Shown: positions 9,347 to 17,393, counted from the stretch's first letter. The stretch: 53,969 nucleotides of DNA from an uncultured Collinsella sp. (GCA_958403205.1 CATXWM010000011.1:1-53969); one strand, 5' to 3'. Numbers and translations are program-made. Notes: a model not told the origin generated them from the sequence alone.

Positions 9347-9955
9347 TTAATCTGCTGTCTTCTCCGTTGTCTTAGGATCAGCCTCCTCGCCCTGCTCGTC
9401 AGATACTCCCTTGAACTTCGCCATAACGTTTTTCTTTGTCTTGACAATCTTTGGACGCGCGGTCTCACGCCACCATTTTTCGACATGAGGCTTTACCGCC
9501 TGAGCACCTTTCACCGCCAGAAAGCTAACGGCAATTACGGTAATCGCAGCAGCCGCCACCTTGCCACCGTTCGAATCGGAGGCATCATTGCCATCGCGCT
9601 GGCCGTCATCAAGACTGTCATCGCCATTTGCCGCAAGCGATGCCTCCCACTCTTCTCTCTGCCTTTTCTTTTCGGCGCGATTGGCTGCAACCGAATCGGA
9701 AAGCTCACGTCTGCGTTCCGGGGAAAGCGGGCCAATTTCATTGAGGATTTCCTCTTTCCATGACGTGGAAACATAGCCAGCATGATTAGGGCTTCCGGTT
9801 TCCCAGTGCCTCTGCGTGGCATAAGGACGCCCCTTCTCGGTGACCCTATAATCTCCAGGTTCGCCTTCGAGGTAGCCTTCTTCCTTCAGCCAGACATTCA
9901 CCTCCTCTGCGTTAAGCCCAACATCCCGCCCCAAGTATCTTGCTGACTTACGCAT
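9347..9955 (-). CDS. Hypothetical protein with N-terminal DNA-binding-like region and one membrane segment
   Basis: The 202-residue product has an N-terminal part (residues 1-70) reading ARYLGRDVGLNAEEVNVWLKEEGYLEG... YRVTEKGRPYATQRHW. This resembles small winged-helix-like domains found in phage-associated proteins. A charged linker (about 75-125) is followed by a single hydrophobic helix (AAAAITVIAVSFLAVKG) and a lysine-rich tail. Membrane topology and function are unknown. It is next to terminase debris, so it may be a leftover prophage gene. I do not recognise a named family. Confidence 0.6.
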   Translation of the reverse strand: MRKSARYLGRDVGLNAEEVNVWLKEEGYLEGEPGDYRVTEKGRPYATQRHWETGSPNHAGYVSTSWKEEILNEIGPLSPERRRELSDSVAANRAEKKRQREEWEASLAANGDDSLDDGQRDGNDASDSNGGKVAAAAITVIAVSFLAVKGAQAVKPHVEKWWRETARPKIVKTKKNVMAKFKGVSDEQGEEADPKTTEKTAD

Positions 9956-10010
9956 CGCAAGCCCCTTTCGCTTATCAACAGTATGGTAGTGTCGCGAATC
10001 ATGATGTAGG

Positions 10011-10058
10011 GCTCGGTTCTCGAGGGTGGCCGCAGGCTGCCCGAGGAACCGAGAATCA
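10011..10058. repeat. Imperfect inverted repeat (hairpin)
   Basis: CTCGGTTCTCGAGGG pairs imperfectly with CCCGAGGAACCGAG across 13 bases. It lies between the minus-strand gene at 9347-9955 and the IS256 relic. It could be a terminator for the relic or an insertion-sequence end; no T-run decides it. Confidence 0.4.
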
Positions 10059-10085
10059 TCTAGAATGCCGTCATTCTAGCCTATG

Positions 10086-10650
10086 TCACGCCGCCTTCCT
10101 GCCGACAACGGGGTTACCGGCCGCGACGAGTGCGATGATCCCGGCCGCGTGCTCGGCGGCAGGGCCCTCGTAGGCAGGCGCGTTCACCTTGGCGCCCTCG
10201 ACGGCCCTGCCGATGGGGTCTTCGTTGAACTGGCGGCGTCCGGCCCAGCCCTCGTCCATCTCTGAGAACACCGCTCCCATCATCCTGATGAGCGACTTCC
10301 TGCTGGGGAAGACCTGCACCACGCAGCCGCGGCGCTTGGGCTCGCGGTTGGCGCGCTACTGCACGTTGTTGGTGCGAAGTCTCACGTGGTGCTCGTAGGG
10401 GAAGTCGAGGTAGGCCAGCGCGTCGGCCTCGGCCTCTTCGAGCGCCTCGGACGCCTTGGGGCAGAACCCCTCGATCTGCTCGGTGGTCAGCTGGGTGCTC
10501 GAGTCCGGGCTCGCCGACCGCAGGGCCACGCGCGCCATTAGCGAGGGATGTGGTGATCGCGAGATACACGGTAGCGACCTTGGGCGCATGTGCGCGCTTC
10601 TGCAGGTTCGAGCGGAAGGAGATGAAGTGATTGGCGAAGACGTGAAATGG
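10086..10650 (-). pseudogene. IS256-family (mutator) transposase, C-terminal remnant
   Basis: Read on the minus strand, fragments in shifted frames match the end of IS256 transposases. They are NHFISFRSNLQKRAH... VATVYLAI, then LAYLDFPYEHHVRLRTNNVQ, then RANREPKRRGCVVQVFPS and SLIRMMGAVFSEMDEGW. The expected Q-E-R-A-N reads Q-stop-R-A-N because GAG has become TAG at about 10353-10355. The upstream frame shifts near 10500-10550. The catalytic DDE domain is largely missing, so the element cannot move on its own. Confidence 0.75.
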
Positions 10651-10872
10651 GCGTTGGGCATTGCGGTCACGGCGCTCGTGCTCATGGCGTTCCTGCTGCA
10701 CGTGCCGTTCGCCCTGGTGCTGGGGCCGTGGAGGACTAGGGGGCGCGTCCGAGACCGGAACCCCCGCTGGAGGGACCGTCCGTTTTTTGTCCGGGCGAGC
10801 TGAGATGCTTTTATCACGATAAGCGCAGATGGGAAGCACATCACTGGTATGATTTGGGAAAGGAGGAAACAG

Positions 10873-11331
10873 ATGAAAGTCCAAATCGGGACAGAGTACT
10901 GTGCGATGGAAATCGCCGAGTACGCCGTCAGCAGGCGATATCGCCACGACACGCCAATCAGCAATCTTCAGCTCCAGAAGATTCTTTACTTCCTGCAAGT
11001 CATACACGCGAGCGAGACCGGCGAGCTGCTATTCGCCGACCAGTTTGAGGCATGGCCCTACGGCCCGGTCATCAGAGATGTCTACGTTAAGTTCTCTGAC
11101 TGCGGCGGCTTCCCGATAAAACGCGAGTTCGACACCGAGATAAATGATTCCATCCGCCCGTTTCTGGATGCGGGGGTGGACATGCTCGCCGAGAAATCCC
11201 CATGGGAGCTCGTCAGGATCTCACACGCCGAGGGGTCTCCGTGGGACGTCATCTACAACCAGAAGCGCCTACACAAGGGAATCATCCCAAATGAATTGAT
11301 CATGCAGTGCGCTAGCGAGGTCTCTGAGTGA
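10873..11331 (+). CDS. Panacea-domain (DUF4065) antitoxin-like protein
   Basis: The 152-residue protein has the DUF4065/Panacea pattern: TPISNLQLQKILYFLQ, then ADQFEAWPYGPVIRDVY, then the C-terminal SPWELVRISHAEGSPWDVI. Panacea proteins are known as promiscuous antitoxins whose partners vary widely. ATG 10873 is chosen over a GTG/ATG further upstream because AGGAGG lies seven bases before it. The stop overlaps the next start by four bases (GTGA), the arrangement expected of an antitoxin-first module. The partner is a frameshifted membrane protein with a coiled coil. Confidence 0.82.
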   Translation: MKVQIGTEYCAMEIAEYAVSRRYRHDTPISNLQLQKILYFLQVIHASETGELLFADQFEAWPYGPVIRDVYVKFSDCGGFPIKREFDTEINDSIRPFLDAGVDMLAEKSPWELVRISHAEGSPWDVIYNQKRLHKGIIPNELIMQCASEVSE

Positions 11332-12271
11332 CCGAGCAAGACTACGCAAAGGCGGCCGAAAACTTCGAAAGGGCCCTCTCTCTGCTCACCAGCAAGATTG
11401 GGACTCTTTCGAAGCCACCCCTGAAAGTTCCCCCAATAAACGCAGGCAGCGACGACGCAGAGAAACGCAAGGCTCTCCGCGACATGCTCGAATCCCTCGC
11501 CAGCACGGATGATGCTGCGGTGCTCTCCCAGGATGACATCCGCCGAGCCTCGAACTTCTTCGTAAAGCTATATGGGGGGAGCGAGCCCTATCGCCATAGA
11601 TATGCCGACATCTGCGACCTGGTATTCAATGCACTCGGGCAGTCCCCTGGGGACTTGGACGAAGGGGTCCCTATTCGGTCAACTGCCTCGCCGAGAACAT
11701 TCGCATCATCCATGACAACCTGACGAAACATGGATTTTGTGACCAGGCGAAAAGTGTCCTCAAACTCGCCGACCACATCGACCTGGAAAAGACGAGGCTG
11801 AGCCACGACATCGAACAGCAGCAGGCCATGCGCACATTCAAAGCGGCAATCGCCGAAGTGAAAGCGGAAAGGGACGAGGCGGACCAGAAACGCGCAGAGC
11901 TGGAAAGGGAGTTCGACGAGCGCCTCGACAAGACGAGGATGGAGTACATCGCGATCCTCGGCGTGTTCGCGGCGGTCGTGCTCGCCTTCAACGGCGGCGT
12001 CGGGTTCTCGACCTCCGCGATGGGCGCGCTCGGCATCGACGGCGGCATACGCGCCATCGTGCTCCTCGCCGCGCTCGTGGGCTTCGTGCTCATCAACACG
12101 GTCTGCATCCTGCTGGTCTTCATCTGGAAGATGTCCTTCAACCATCGGAATGTCGAGCTGGGAAAATGGCCGAGGAACTGTCTGATCGCCGCAGACGTCG
12201 TCCTCGTGGTCATCATGGCTGCGATGATGGCGCTCTCCCACCCTGGACTCAGGGGGCTCATCGGGCTGTAG
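11328..12271 (+). pseudogene. Coiled-coil membrane protein, probable Panacea partner, frameshifted
   Basis: The first frame (GTG 11328) gives an acidic N-terminal region ending HRYADICDLVFNALGQ, then runs into a stop at 11721-11723. The second frame continues the same protein from about 11669: PYSVNCLAENIRIIHDNL, a charged coiled coil (about 11800-11930), then three hydrophobic helices. The join needs a minus-one shift at GGGGTCCC (11664-11671), so one C may have been lost in a homopolymer. Joined length is about 314 residues. Membrane-acting effectors paired with Panacea antitoxins are known; toxicity here is an inference. It is either inactivated or a base error. Confidence 0.65.
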
Positions 12272-12278
12272 CCCGAAC

Positions 12279-12320
12279 GCCATGCCGAGGGCCGTCCTCC
12301 GGGGCGGCCCTCGGCATGGC
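12279..12320 (+). terminator. Terminator-like perfect hairpin after the Panacea module
   Basis: GCCATGCCGAGGGCCG pairs perfectly with CGGCCCTCGGCATGGC around a 10-base loop. There is no good T-run, so it may be an intrinsic terminator of a GC-rich type or an mRNA end-protecting hairpin. Confidence 0.7.
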
Positions 12321-12727
12321 GACACGTCTAGGAACATAGCCGTGCGGTCATCCTCCGCCGCACGGGACACTGGGGAGCCGTCCTTCGGGTCGGCTTCCTG
12401 CTTTTCGCGGCGGGGCGAGATTGATTGGAGGTGGCGCTTGGACGCCGACGAGCCGATGGCGAAGGTAGTGTCGCGATTGTTGGTGTAGGGTCTCCATAAG
12501 GCGGAATCTGTAGAGGAAGGAGACTGTGATATCGTGCGCTCCGATGATGATATGCCTGGAGAAGGGTTTTACGAGCGCTACCGCGTGCTCTTTTACCCAT
12601 GGATTCACGAGAGGCCTGCGGCCAGAATGCGGGATGTGCGACGGGAGAAGCGAGCCGTTCGCCAAGTGGGGCCCGTTGACCGGAAGCCTCTCCTTGAGGC
12701 GGCGGCGCTGGCGGATGGGTTGACCAA
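12321..12727. other. Intergenic stretch, no gene recognised
   Basis: About 400 bases hold only short overlapping open frames without family resemblance or convincing ribosome sites. It may be decayed sequence between two accessory modules. Confidence 0.5.
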
Positions 12728-13300
12728 ATGTTCCCAGATAGCGTTGTAATTAGTTTCAACGGTCAAATCGATTTCGGCACGGCTGTTGCTTTCCTCTCGT
12801 TGGCGCTCACTCTCCTCCAGTGGATTGTCACGCTGATACGGGGCCGCCGGGCGGCCGCGCGGAGCCAGGCCTCGGCCATCTGTGCCCGTGTGGTCAGGAT
12901 GCCCGAGGGGGAGACGGCCACGGTTGGCAGGTGCAGGGTTGATTTCGGGCCGCAGTTCGGACTAGAAGTGATGAACAATAGCAACGACGTCGTTTACCAA
13001 GTTATCCTCGCTGCCGCGCTCGTCCAAGGTGCCGGGCCTCAAGACGGGAGGGACGTCGAGGGGTGTGGCTGCAGAGTTCTACTCTCGTCCGTTGCTCCGG
13101 GCAAAACCGTGAGGTGTATCGGGCATCTCGATTGCTCGATGCATAAGGCCCTCGGCTGCGAGGTGGCTTTCACCGATCGCTACGAACGCAGTTGGGTGCG
13201 GAAGAGCGACGGTCATTTGGGCAGGATTCGATTCAAAACGCCCGTCGATTATTACGGTCTGATGCTGCCTGTGGAGCGGATGGACTTCGATGAATGGTAA
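12728..13300 (+). CDS. Membrane-anchored protein, 190 residues, family A
   Basis: One N-terminal membrane helix (AVAFLSLALTLLQWIVTLI, about residues 18-38) is followed by a soluble domain likely to face the cytoplasm, because basic residues GRRAAARSQ follow the helix. The domain contains NNSNDVVYQVILAAALVQGAGP, a PG turn, and AFTDRYERSWVRKSDGHLGRI. A minus-strand protein at 15303-15875, also 190 residues, shares the VY..I....GAGP and AFTD....SWVR...G.L..I patterns, so the two are distant homologues. I do not recognise a function. Its last 30 codons and downstream terminator recur at 16070-16325. Confidence 0.65.
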   Translation: MFPDSVVISFNGQIDFGTAVAFLSLALTLLQWIVTLIRGRRAAARSQASAICARVVRMPEGETATVGRCRVDFGPQFGLEVMNNSNDVVYQVILAAALVQGAGPQDGRDVEGCGCRVLLSSVAPGKTVRCIGHLDCSMHKALGCEVAFTDRYERSWVRKSDGHLGRIRFKTPVDYYGLMLPVERMDFDEW

Positions 13301-13470
13301 TCGACACACTCTGGTTTTGAACGAAGAGTCCCCGAGGCGATCGATAACGATTCTTCTTTGATGATGCAGGCGGCGCTACCATTAGCAGCGCCGCTTCTTT
13401 TATGTTCCGTACGCAGATAGGCCCCGTCATGTTGACCACCGAACGCATCTTGGCCGACGTGCTCGTGTCG
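13195..13470 (+). repeat. Direct repeat, copy 1 (partner 16070-16325)
   Basis: This segment covers the 3' end of the 190-residue gene, its terminator and about 70 bases beyond. It is closely matched by 16070-16325 in the same orientation, for example GGGCAGGATTCG against GGGCAGGATTCG and GTTGACCACCGAA against the same. I judge identity at well over 80 percent by eye. Confidence 0.85.
13369..13400 (+). terminator. Terminator after the 190-residue gene
   Basis: GCGGCGCT and AGCGCCGC form an 8-bp GC stem with an ACCATTAGC loop, followed by TTCTTTTAT. The same hairpin is repeated at 16231-16261. Confidence 0.8.
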
Positions 13471-13473
13471 GGC

Positions 13474-13577
13474 CGCTGTTCGTGATCGAGCCCGACCATG
13501 ATAGCGAGGCCGTATACGATTTCACCAACCCGAGGTCGGGGGCGAGGATGGACGCGAAGACAGGAGAGATTCTCTGA
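13474..13577 (+). pseudogene. C-terminal relic of a short protein ending ...GEIL
   Basis: The frame GPLFVIEPDHDSEAVYDF... NPRSGARMDAKTGEIL ends just before the HEPN-like gene. A homologous frame on the minus strand at 14822-15050 reads GPLFVTKPDHDGEAVDEF... GEIL. Both sit directly upstream of a larger gene with a spacing of a few bases, which suggests a formerly two-gene unit. No convincing start is seen here, so it looks truncated. Confidence 0.45.
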
Positions 13578-14215
13578 TGGATAGCATGTTCAATGACCAT
13601 GTTTTCCCTAAATACAAGGATCAACAGGTCATGAAGCCTCAGATGGATGGCCTTGATGACCCCACTTTAAGGTATTTCACGCTGTTGGACTCGTCTGCCC
13701 TAGTGAAAGACGAACTTAAAGCCGACAGGTTCGACGATGAATTCATTAAATCCTTCCTCAATGCCGCCAAGGAGCTTGCGGCCGCCGGGAGGAGAGCGAC
13801 CGACAGGCCGGGCATGTATGTGTTCCTGGAGCATTCCTACGCGATTCCGGTGATGTTCCTCACAAGGCACTGTATTGAGCTTTCAATCAAGAGGGCGATA
13901 AAAAAATGTGGGGCTAAGCCTAAGAAAGACCACAGCCTTAGAAACCTGTGGAATTCCTTGCTCTCGAGGTTTCCGAAGCAAAAGTGCCGTGAAGACAATA
14001 GAACCATCAAGAACATGGGTGCTTTTGTAAATGCCATTGCCGACATCGATGACAACGGCATCAGTCTCCGCTATCCGCAGGACAAATCAGGCGGACTGAC
14101 GCAGGACAGGCCGCTATTCGTGAACGACGAGGAAGTCGTCTCGTATTTGGAGAAGTTCGTAGAGCAACTTCAACTTATTGACTTCGATTATCTTGTCGAG
14201 AATGGTAATAAGTAG
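13577..14215 (+). CDS. HEPN-like all-alpha protein, hypothetical
   Basis: The 212-residue product is predicted mainly helical. The middle part reads MFLTRHCIELSIKRAIKK, then KDHSLRNLWNSLLSRF, then FVNAIADIDDNGISLRYPQD. This arrangement (a helix with R/H and E, an H-[ST]-L-x2-LW helix, and a F/LRYP motif) is typical of HEPN-superfamily proteins in defence islands, many of which are RNases or their scaffolds. The canonical Rx4-6H is not clean, with RHCIEL in place of it. Context next to TIR and Panacea genes agrees with a defence role. Function is inferred. Confidence 0.55.
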   Translation: MDSMFNDHVFPKYKDQQVMKPQMDGLDDPTLRYFTLLDSSALVKDELKADRFDDEFIKSFLNAAKELAAAGRRATDRPGMYVFLEHSYAIPVMFLTRHCIELSIKRAIKKCGAKPKKDHSLRNLWNSLLSRFPKQKCREDNRTIKNMGAFVNAIADIDDNGISLRYPQDKSGGLTQDRPLFVNDEEVVSYLEKFVEQLQLIDFDYLVENGNK

Positions 14216-14347
14216 CTGGAGACCGCTCTTTATCGTTTGTAAAACCATTGGTTGGGATCGATTTGACCACCGGCCCCAACCAGAAATTTAACGTCCGATA
14301 GTTGTGAATCATAACCAGTAAATTAACGTAGCATCACAGCGGGATTG

Positions 14348-14812
14348 CTAAAGAAACTCGCCAGACTCAAGGTCGATAAAGTCGCCAAGTCTGATCTGCG
14401 CCTTGAAAGCGGCCTCATATTCTCTCGCTCGCGTCTGATCATCAAGCTTGAAGCCGATGTTGAACAGCTTTCCCGACTTCGTTCTCCGAATCAGGTCTTG
14501 TTCCAACATGAATGCGATCACGCGGCGATGCGCTTCGTCGTCGTCCATATTCAAATAGAAGCACGCGACACCGCGCCTGCCCTTCGCGAGGGTCTCGCAG
14601 GAGCTGTGCTTGCATTCAGCAACCACCTTACCGAGAGCCGCTTCACGGCAGACCTCCTCTACGAACTCAATATCATTGAAGAAGAACATCCATTTCCCGC
14701 ACCTGTGCTTATCAAGCTCCGGGGCCAGCTTGGTATCGATGTAAAACGACCACCACGGGTTGTCCACCCTGATGATTCGGCCGTCTTCGCTCAACATCGA
14801 CCTCACTTCCAT
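14348..14812 (-). CDS. Hypothetical protein, 154 residues
   Basis: A TAGGAGGC ribosome site precedes the ATG at 14812. The protein has PWWSFYIDTKLAPELDK, GKWMFFFNDIEFVEEVC, a GVACFYLN strand and RRVIAFMLEQDLIRR, ending DFIDLESGEFL. It looks like a compact alpha/beta protein without membrane segments. I cannot name its family, but similar proteins occur singly in actinobacterial accessory DNA as far as I recall. It is preceded on the same strand by the GPLFV... relic at 14822-15050, so the two may once have formed a unit. Confidence 0.6.
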   Translation of the reverse strand: MEVRSMLSEDGRIIRVDNPWWSFYIDTKLAPELDKHRCGKWMFFFNDIEFVEEVCREAALGKVVAECKHSSCETLAKGRRGVACFYLNMDDDEAHRRVIAFMLEQDLIRRTKSGKLFNIGFKLDDQTRAREYEAAFKAQIRLGDFIDLESGEFL

Positions 14813-14821
14813 CCATGCCTC

Positions 14822-15050
14822 CTATGCCAGGATCTCACCGATTACCAAATTGAACTTTATGCCCGAACGCGGTTCGTTGAACTCGTCGACCGCCTCGCCG
14901 TCATGGTCGGGCTTGGTCACGAACAGCGGCCCCGGTGCATCGATGCGAGGTCCGATCGTGAATTCACATCGCTGTAGGATTATAAATTGACTTTCGATAT
15001 TGGCACTCTTTATAGCGTTGTAGCAAAGTGAGCCTGTTACCGGCTTGTTC
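14822..15050 (-). pseudogene. Open frame without a standard start, homologous to the relic at 13474-13577
   Basis: Frame reading ...CEFTIGPRIDAPGPLFV then TKPDHDGEAVDEFNEPRSG and GEILA, stopping at 14822-14824. It stays open upstream to about 15050 but contains no ATG, GTG or TTG in frame, so it is probably a 3' relic. It is oriented opposite to its counterpart upstream of the HEPN-like gene. Confidence 0.4.
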
Positions 15051-15066
15051 CGGCAACGGGTTTTTT
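15033..15066 (+). terminator. Plus-strand terminator with no gene in front
   Basis: CCTGTTACCGG pairs with CCGGCAACGGG (one G-T and one A-C/G position) followed by six T. No coding gene precedes it on this strand, so it may end a small untranslated transcript of the 14970-15066 region. Confidence 0.65.
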
Positions 15067-15302
15067 AATATCTACTTGGAGTCATGCAAATGGTCCAACA
15101 TAGATCTGTAAGTAAGCGCTTCGAGGAAACGATGCCGATCTCGCATCAATTCATGGGTGCATCGGAAAAATAGGGCGGTGTCGCCCTCGCGATCCCGCCC
15201 CGTAGACCCGAGTGTTTCTGACTTTCCCGTTATCCGGAACGGCTGGAGAAGGTCGCGTCTCAGTTCGGAAAACCCAATGCTTGAAGCGACGATGCCAAGG
15301 GG

Positions 15303-15875
15303 CTACTCGGTCAGCTTTTCGCATCCGCGCCAGGGCAAGGGGAGGGACAGCCTGTAGAACGAGGCCGGCTCCATAGGAATCTCCTCGAGCCTTCCGTTGC
15401 CTCGCCGAACCCACGATGTTCCGTTTGCGTCGGTGAAAGCCGTTTCGGGCGCCGTGCGTACTCCCATTCCGTGCCCTTCCGTCGGGAGCCATATGTACCA
15501 TGCTCCAGGAGGAAGCGTGCCGACGCAGACGCGGTTGGGAAAAACGGGGCGGTTGTCCTCTCCTTTGAAAGAGGGGCCGGCTCCGCTAATCCCGACGCAG
15601 GTGACGATTGCGTCGTAGACGGGGGACTCGCTTTCGTTTCGAAGCACGACGAACTGCCAGACGAATCGATTGTCCTCGGGCTGACCGGTACGGTTTCGAC
15701 CCCCTTCGTACCATGCCGATATGCGGGATGGCTGATACCGCTTGATGTCGTCCTCCCTGTTCCTTTTGCTCTGGCTGCCTTGCCAGAATGCGACAATCAA
15801 GGCCACCAAGGTAACGAGTCCGATGAATGCTTGGACAATCAGATTGGCGATGTCTATATCGATGCCAAAAATCAT
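15303..15875 (-). CDS. Membrane-anchored protein, 190 residues, family A homologue
   Basis: Residues 10-32 (NLIVQAFIGLVTLVALIVAFW) form one membrane helix, followed by a basic stretch (QSKRNREDDIKR) that should keep the rest in the cytoplasm. The soluble domain contains WQFVVLRNESESPVYDAIVT, GISGAGPSFKGED, TLPPGAWYIWLP and AFTDANGTSWVRRGNGRLEEI. It is a distant homologue of the 12728-13300 product with the same length and layout, on the opposite strand. Function unknown; position in a defence-like island suggests an immunity or sensing role, which is speculation. Confidence 0.65.
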   Translation of the reverse strand: MIFGIDIDIANLIVQAFIGLVTLVALIVAFWQGSQSKRNREDDIKRYQPSRISAWYEGGRNRTGQPEDNRFVWQFVVLRNESESPVYDAIVTCVGISGAGPSFKGEDNRPVFPNRVCVGTLPPGAWYIWLPTEGHGMGVRTAPETAFTDANGTSWVRRGNGRLEEIPMEPASFYRLSLPLPWRGCEKLTE

Positions 15876-15969
15876 TGGATGGTCACCGGCTCAGCGTCGT
15901 GGGGCGATAATTCTAACTCCGAATAATACGGCTTGATCGATGGTCGACGTTACGTAAACGTCAAAATGG

Positions 15970-16004
15970 GTTTGTCTTAACAGCCTTATTTTCTTAAGAC
16001 AAAC
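15970..16004. repeat. 11-bp perfect inverted repeat
   Basis: GTTTGTCTTAA and TTAAGACAAAC flank 13 bases. There is no T-run, so it may be an operator or an element end rather than a terminator. Confidence 0.5.
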
Positions 16005-16069
16005 TTGCCGCAACGCCAATTCAAAGAGTTTGCCGTGACGCAGACAGATGCAGTTGGTTGCTGAAAAGC

Positions 16070-16325
16070 GTGGTTATTTGGGCAGGATTCGCTTCAAAAC
16101 GCCCGTCGATTATTACGATCTAATGCAGCCTGTAGGGTGGATGTACTTCGATAAGCAGTAGTCGACATGCTCTGGTTTTGAACGAAAAGTCCCAGAGACA
16201 ATCGATAACGATTCTTCTTTGATGATGCGAGCGGCGCTACCATTAGCAGCGCCGCTTGTTTTCCGCTCGCAGATAGATCCCGCCATGTTGACCACCGAAT
16301 GCATCTTGACCGACGTGCTCGTACT
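16070..16325 (+). repeat. Direct repeat, copy 2 (partner 13195-13470)
   Basis: It contains the last 30 codons of the 190-residue gene (GRIRFKTPVDYY), its terminator and the flanking sequence up to about GACGTGCTCGT. The rest of that gene is absent, so this is a partial duplication or recombination scar. Confidence 0.85.
16231..16261 (+). terminator. Terminator, second copy
   Basis: GCGGCGCT and AGCGCCGC with the ACCATTAGC loop and a TTGTTTT tail, a duplicate of the hairpin at 13369-13400. Confidence 0.7.
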
Positions 16326-16589
16326 CCTATTCGGGCACAGAAATTGGAGGCGCGGCCCCCAGCGTCTACTCAGCGAAATTCGTTAAGAAAGCTGACATCG
16401 AACACTGTGAACTCCGTCATCGAATCGAATCTCATTGACTGGGATGCGTTCATTAATGATGACTTTGATGCCTATTTCAAAGCTCGCGTCATGGCTTTGC
16501 TGGACGCTATTGAGTTCGCACTGGGCAAGTCCATCTCCGATAGGGGCACCGAGGAAACAGTAAAGAGATTTGGCCGCTCATTGGAATAA
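16299..16589 (+). pseudogene. C-terminal fragment, possibly of a DUF262-type restriction protein
   Basis: Only the last 50 residues look like a real protein: DWDAFINDDFDAYFKARVMALL then DAIEFALGKSIS. This resembles, from memory, C-termini of DUF262/GmrSD-like proteins, but I am not certain. The beginning of the frame overlaps the duplicated repeat at 16070-16325 and is probably not native, so recombination seems to have removed the front of the gene. It lies 43 bases before a TIR-like gene. Confidence 0.35.
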
Positions 16590-16631
16590 GATGCTTCTTA
16601 GCTCCGTTATTGGTTATAGAAAGAAGGCTTA

Positions 16632-17393
16632 ATGTCTGATTTTGAAATTTTGCAGCAGTTGTGCGAAACAGCAGACGAACTTTCAAAGAAATACATCAGC
16701 TCTAGTTCGCCTGACTTTAAAGCATGGAAGACAAGGGCGGACAGGCTTTTAATTAGGCGATTTGGAAAAGACAGCTACGAATTTAAAAGCTTTAACAAAA
16801 TCAGCTACTCGTTGTCTTTCTTCACCTCCGGTACGCCCGACTCGGCTTTCGTTGAAGCCTGTGCGGACGGCCTGCGCAGTGCAAAAGCTGTGCTGGAGAC
16901 ATACCTTGATGAGTTTTCAGACGAAGGGGAAACCGGATCGACTGCAAATGTTGGAGATTATTCGAAGGTATTTATCGTTCATGGTCACAACGGAGAGCTT
17001 AGAGAAAGGGTCGCGAGAATCATCGAAAGGCAGGGCCTGACGGCGGTTGTCCTAAACGAGCAGTCAAATCAGGGCAAGACAATCATCGAAAAGCTGGAAA
17101 TTGAAGGCGATGCAGCAGGAGCGGTATGCCTTTTTACGGCGGACGACGAAGGAAGAGCCCAGGCAGAACAGTCGGAAAAGCCCAGGGCTAGACAAAATGT
17201 TGTATTTGAAGCCGGATACTTTATTGGTCGGCTTGGCAGGGAAAACGTTGCAATTCTTGTTGACAAAGGTATCGAGATTCCCTCCGATCTACAGGGCGTC
17301 GTTTATACCGGAACAGACAGTTGGGAGTTCGGCCTCTTGAAAGAACTCAAGTCCATGGGATATTCCATCGACTTTAATAAGATGGATATCTAA
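16632..17393 (+). CDS. TIR-like predicted nucleotide-binding protein (PF10137 type)
   Basis: The 253-residue protein has an N-terminal helical domain (1-100) and a C-terminal TIR-like domain. KVFIVHGHNGELRERVARI (112-130) is the family opening. NQGKTIIEKLE (146-156) carries the conserved glutamate region, and ARQNVVFEAGYFIGRLG (187-203) the third signature. The ending IPSDLQGVVYTGTDSWEFGL is also typical. TIR-like domains of this group degrade NAD or act as nucleotide-triggered effectors in bacterial anti-phage systems; the partner or trigger is not visible here. An AAGAAGG site precedes the ATG. It may act as a stand-alone effector. Confidence 0.82.
   Translation: MSDFEILQQLCETADELSKKYISSSSPDFKAWKTRADRLLIRRFGKDSYEFKSFNKISYSLSFFTSGTPDSAFVEACADGLRSAKAVLETYLDEFSDEGETGSTANVGDYSKVFIVHGHNGELRERVARIIERQGLTAVVLNEQSNQGKTIIEKLEIEGDAAGAVCLFTADDEGRAQAEQSEKPRARQNVVFEAGYFIGRLGRENVAILVDKGIEIPSDLQGVVYTGTDSWEFGLLKELKSMGYSIDFNKMDI

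Noticed and set aside
10456..10803. 115-codon plus-strand frame
   Set aside because: It overlaps the IS256 relic in antisense and has no family signal.
12282..12749. Short frames between the Panacea module and the 190-residue gene
   Set aside because: None shows protein-like composition or a good start.
14980..15066. Possible CRISPR tracrRNA-like sequence before a terminator
   Set aside because: No repeat array, cas gene or anti-repeat match exists in the window; only a small-RNA possibility is kept.
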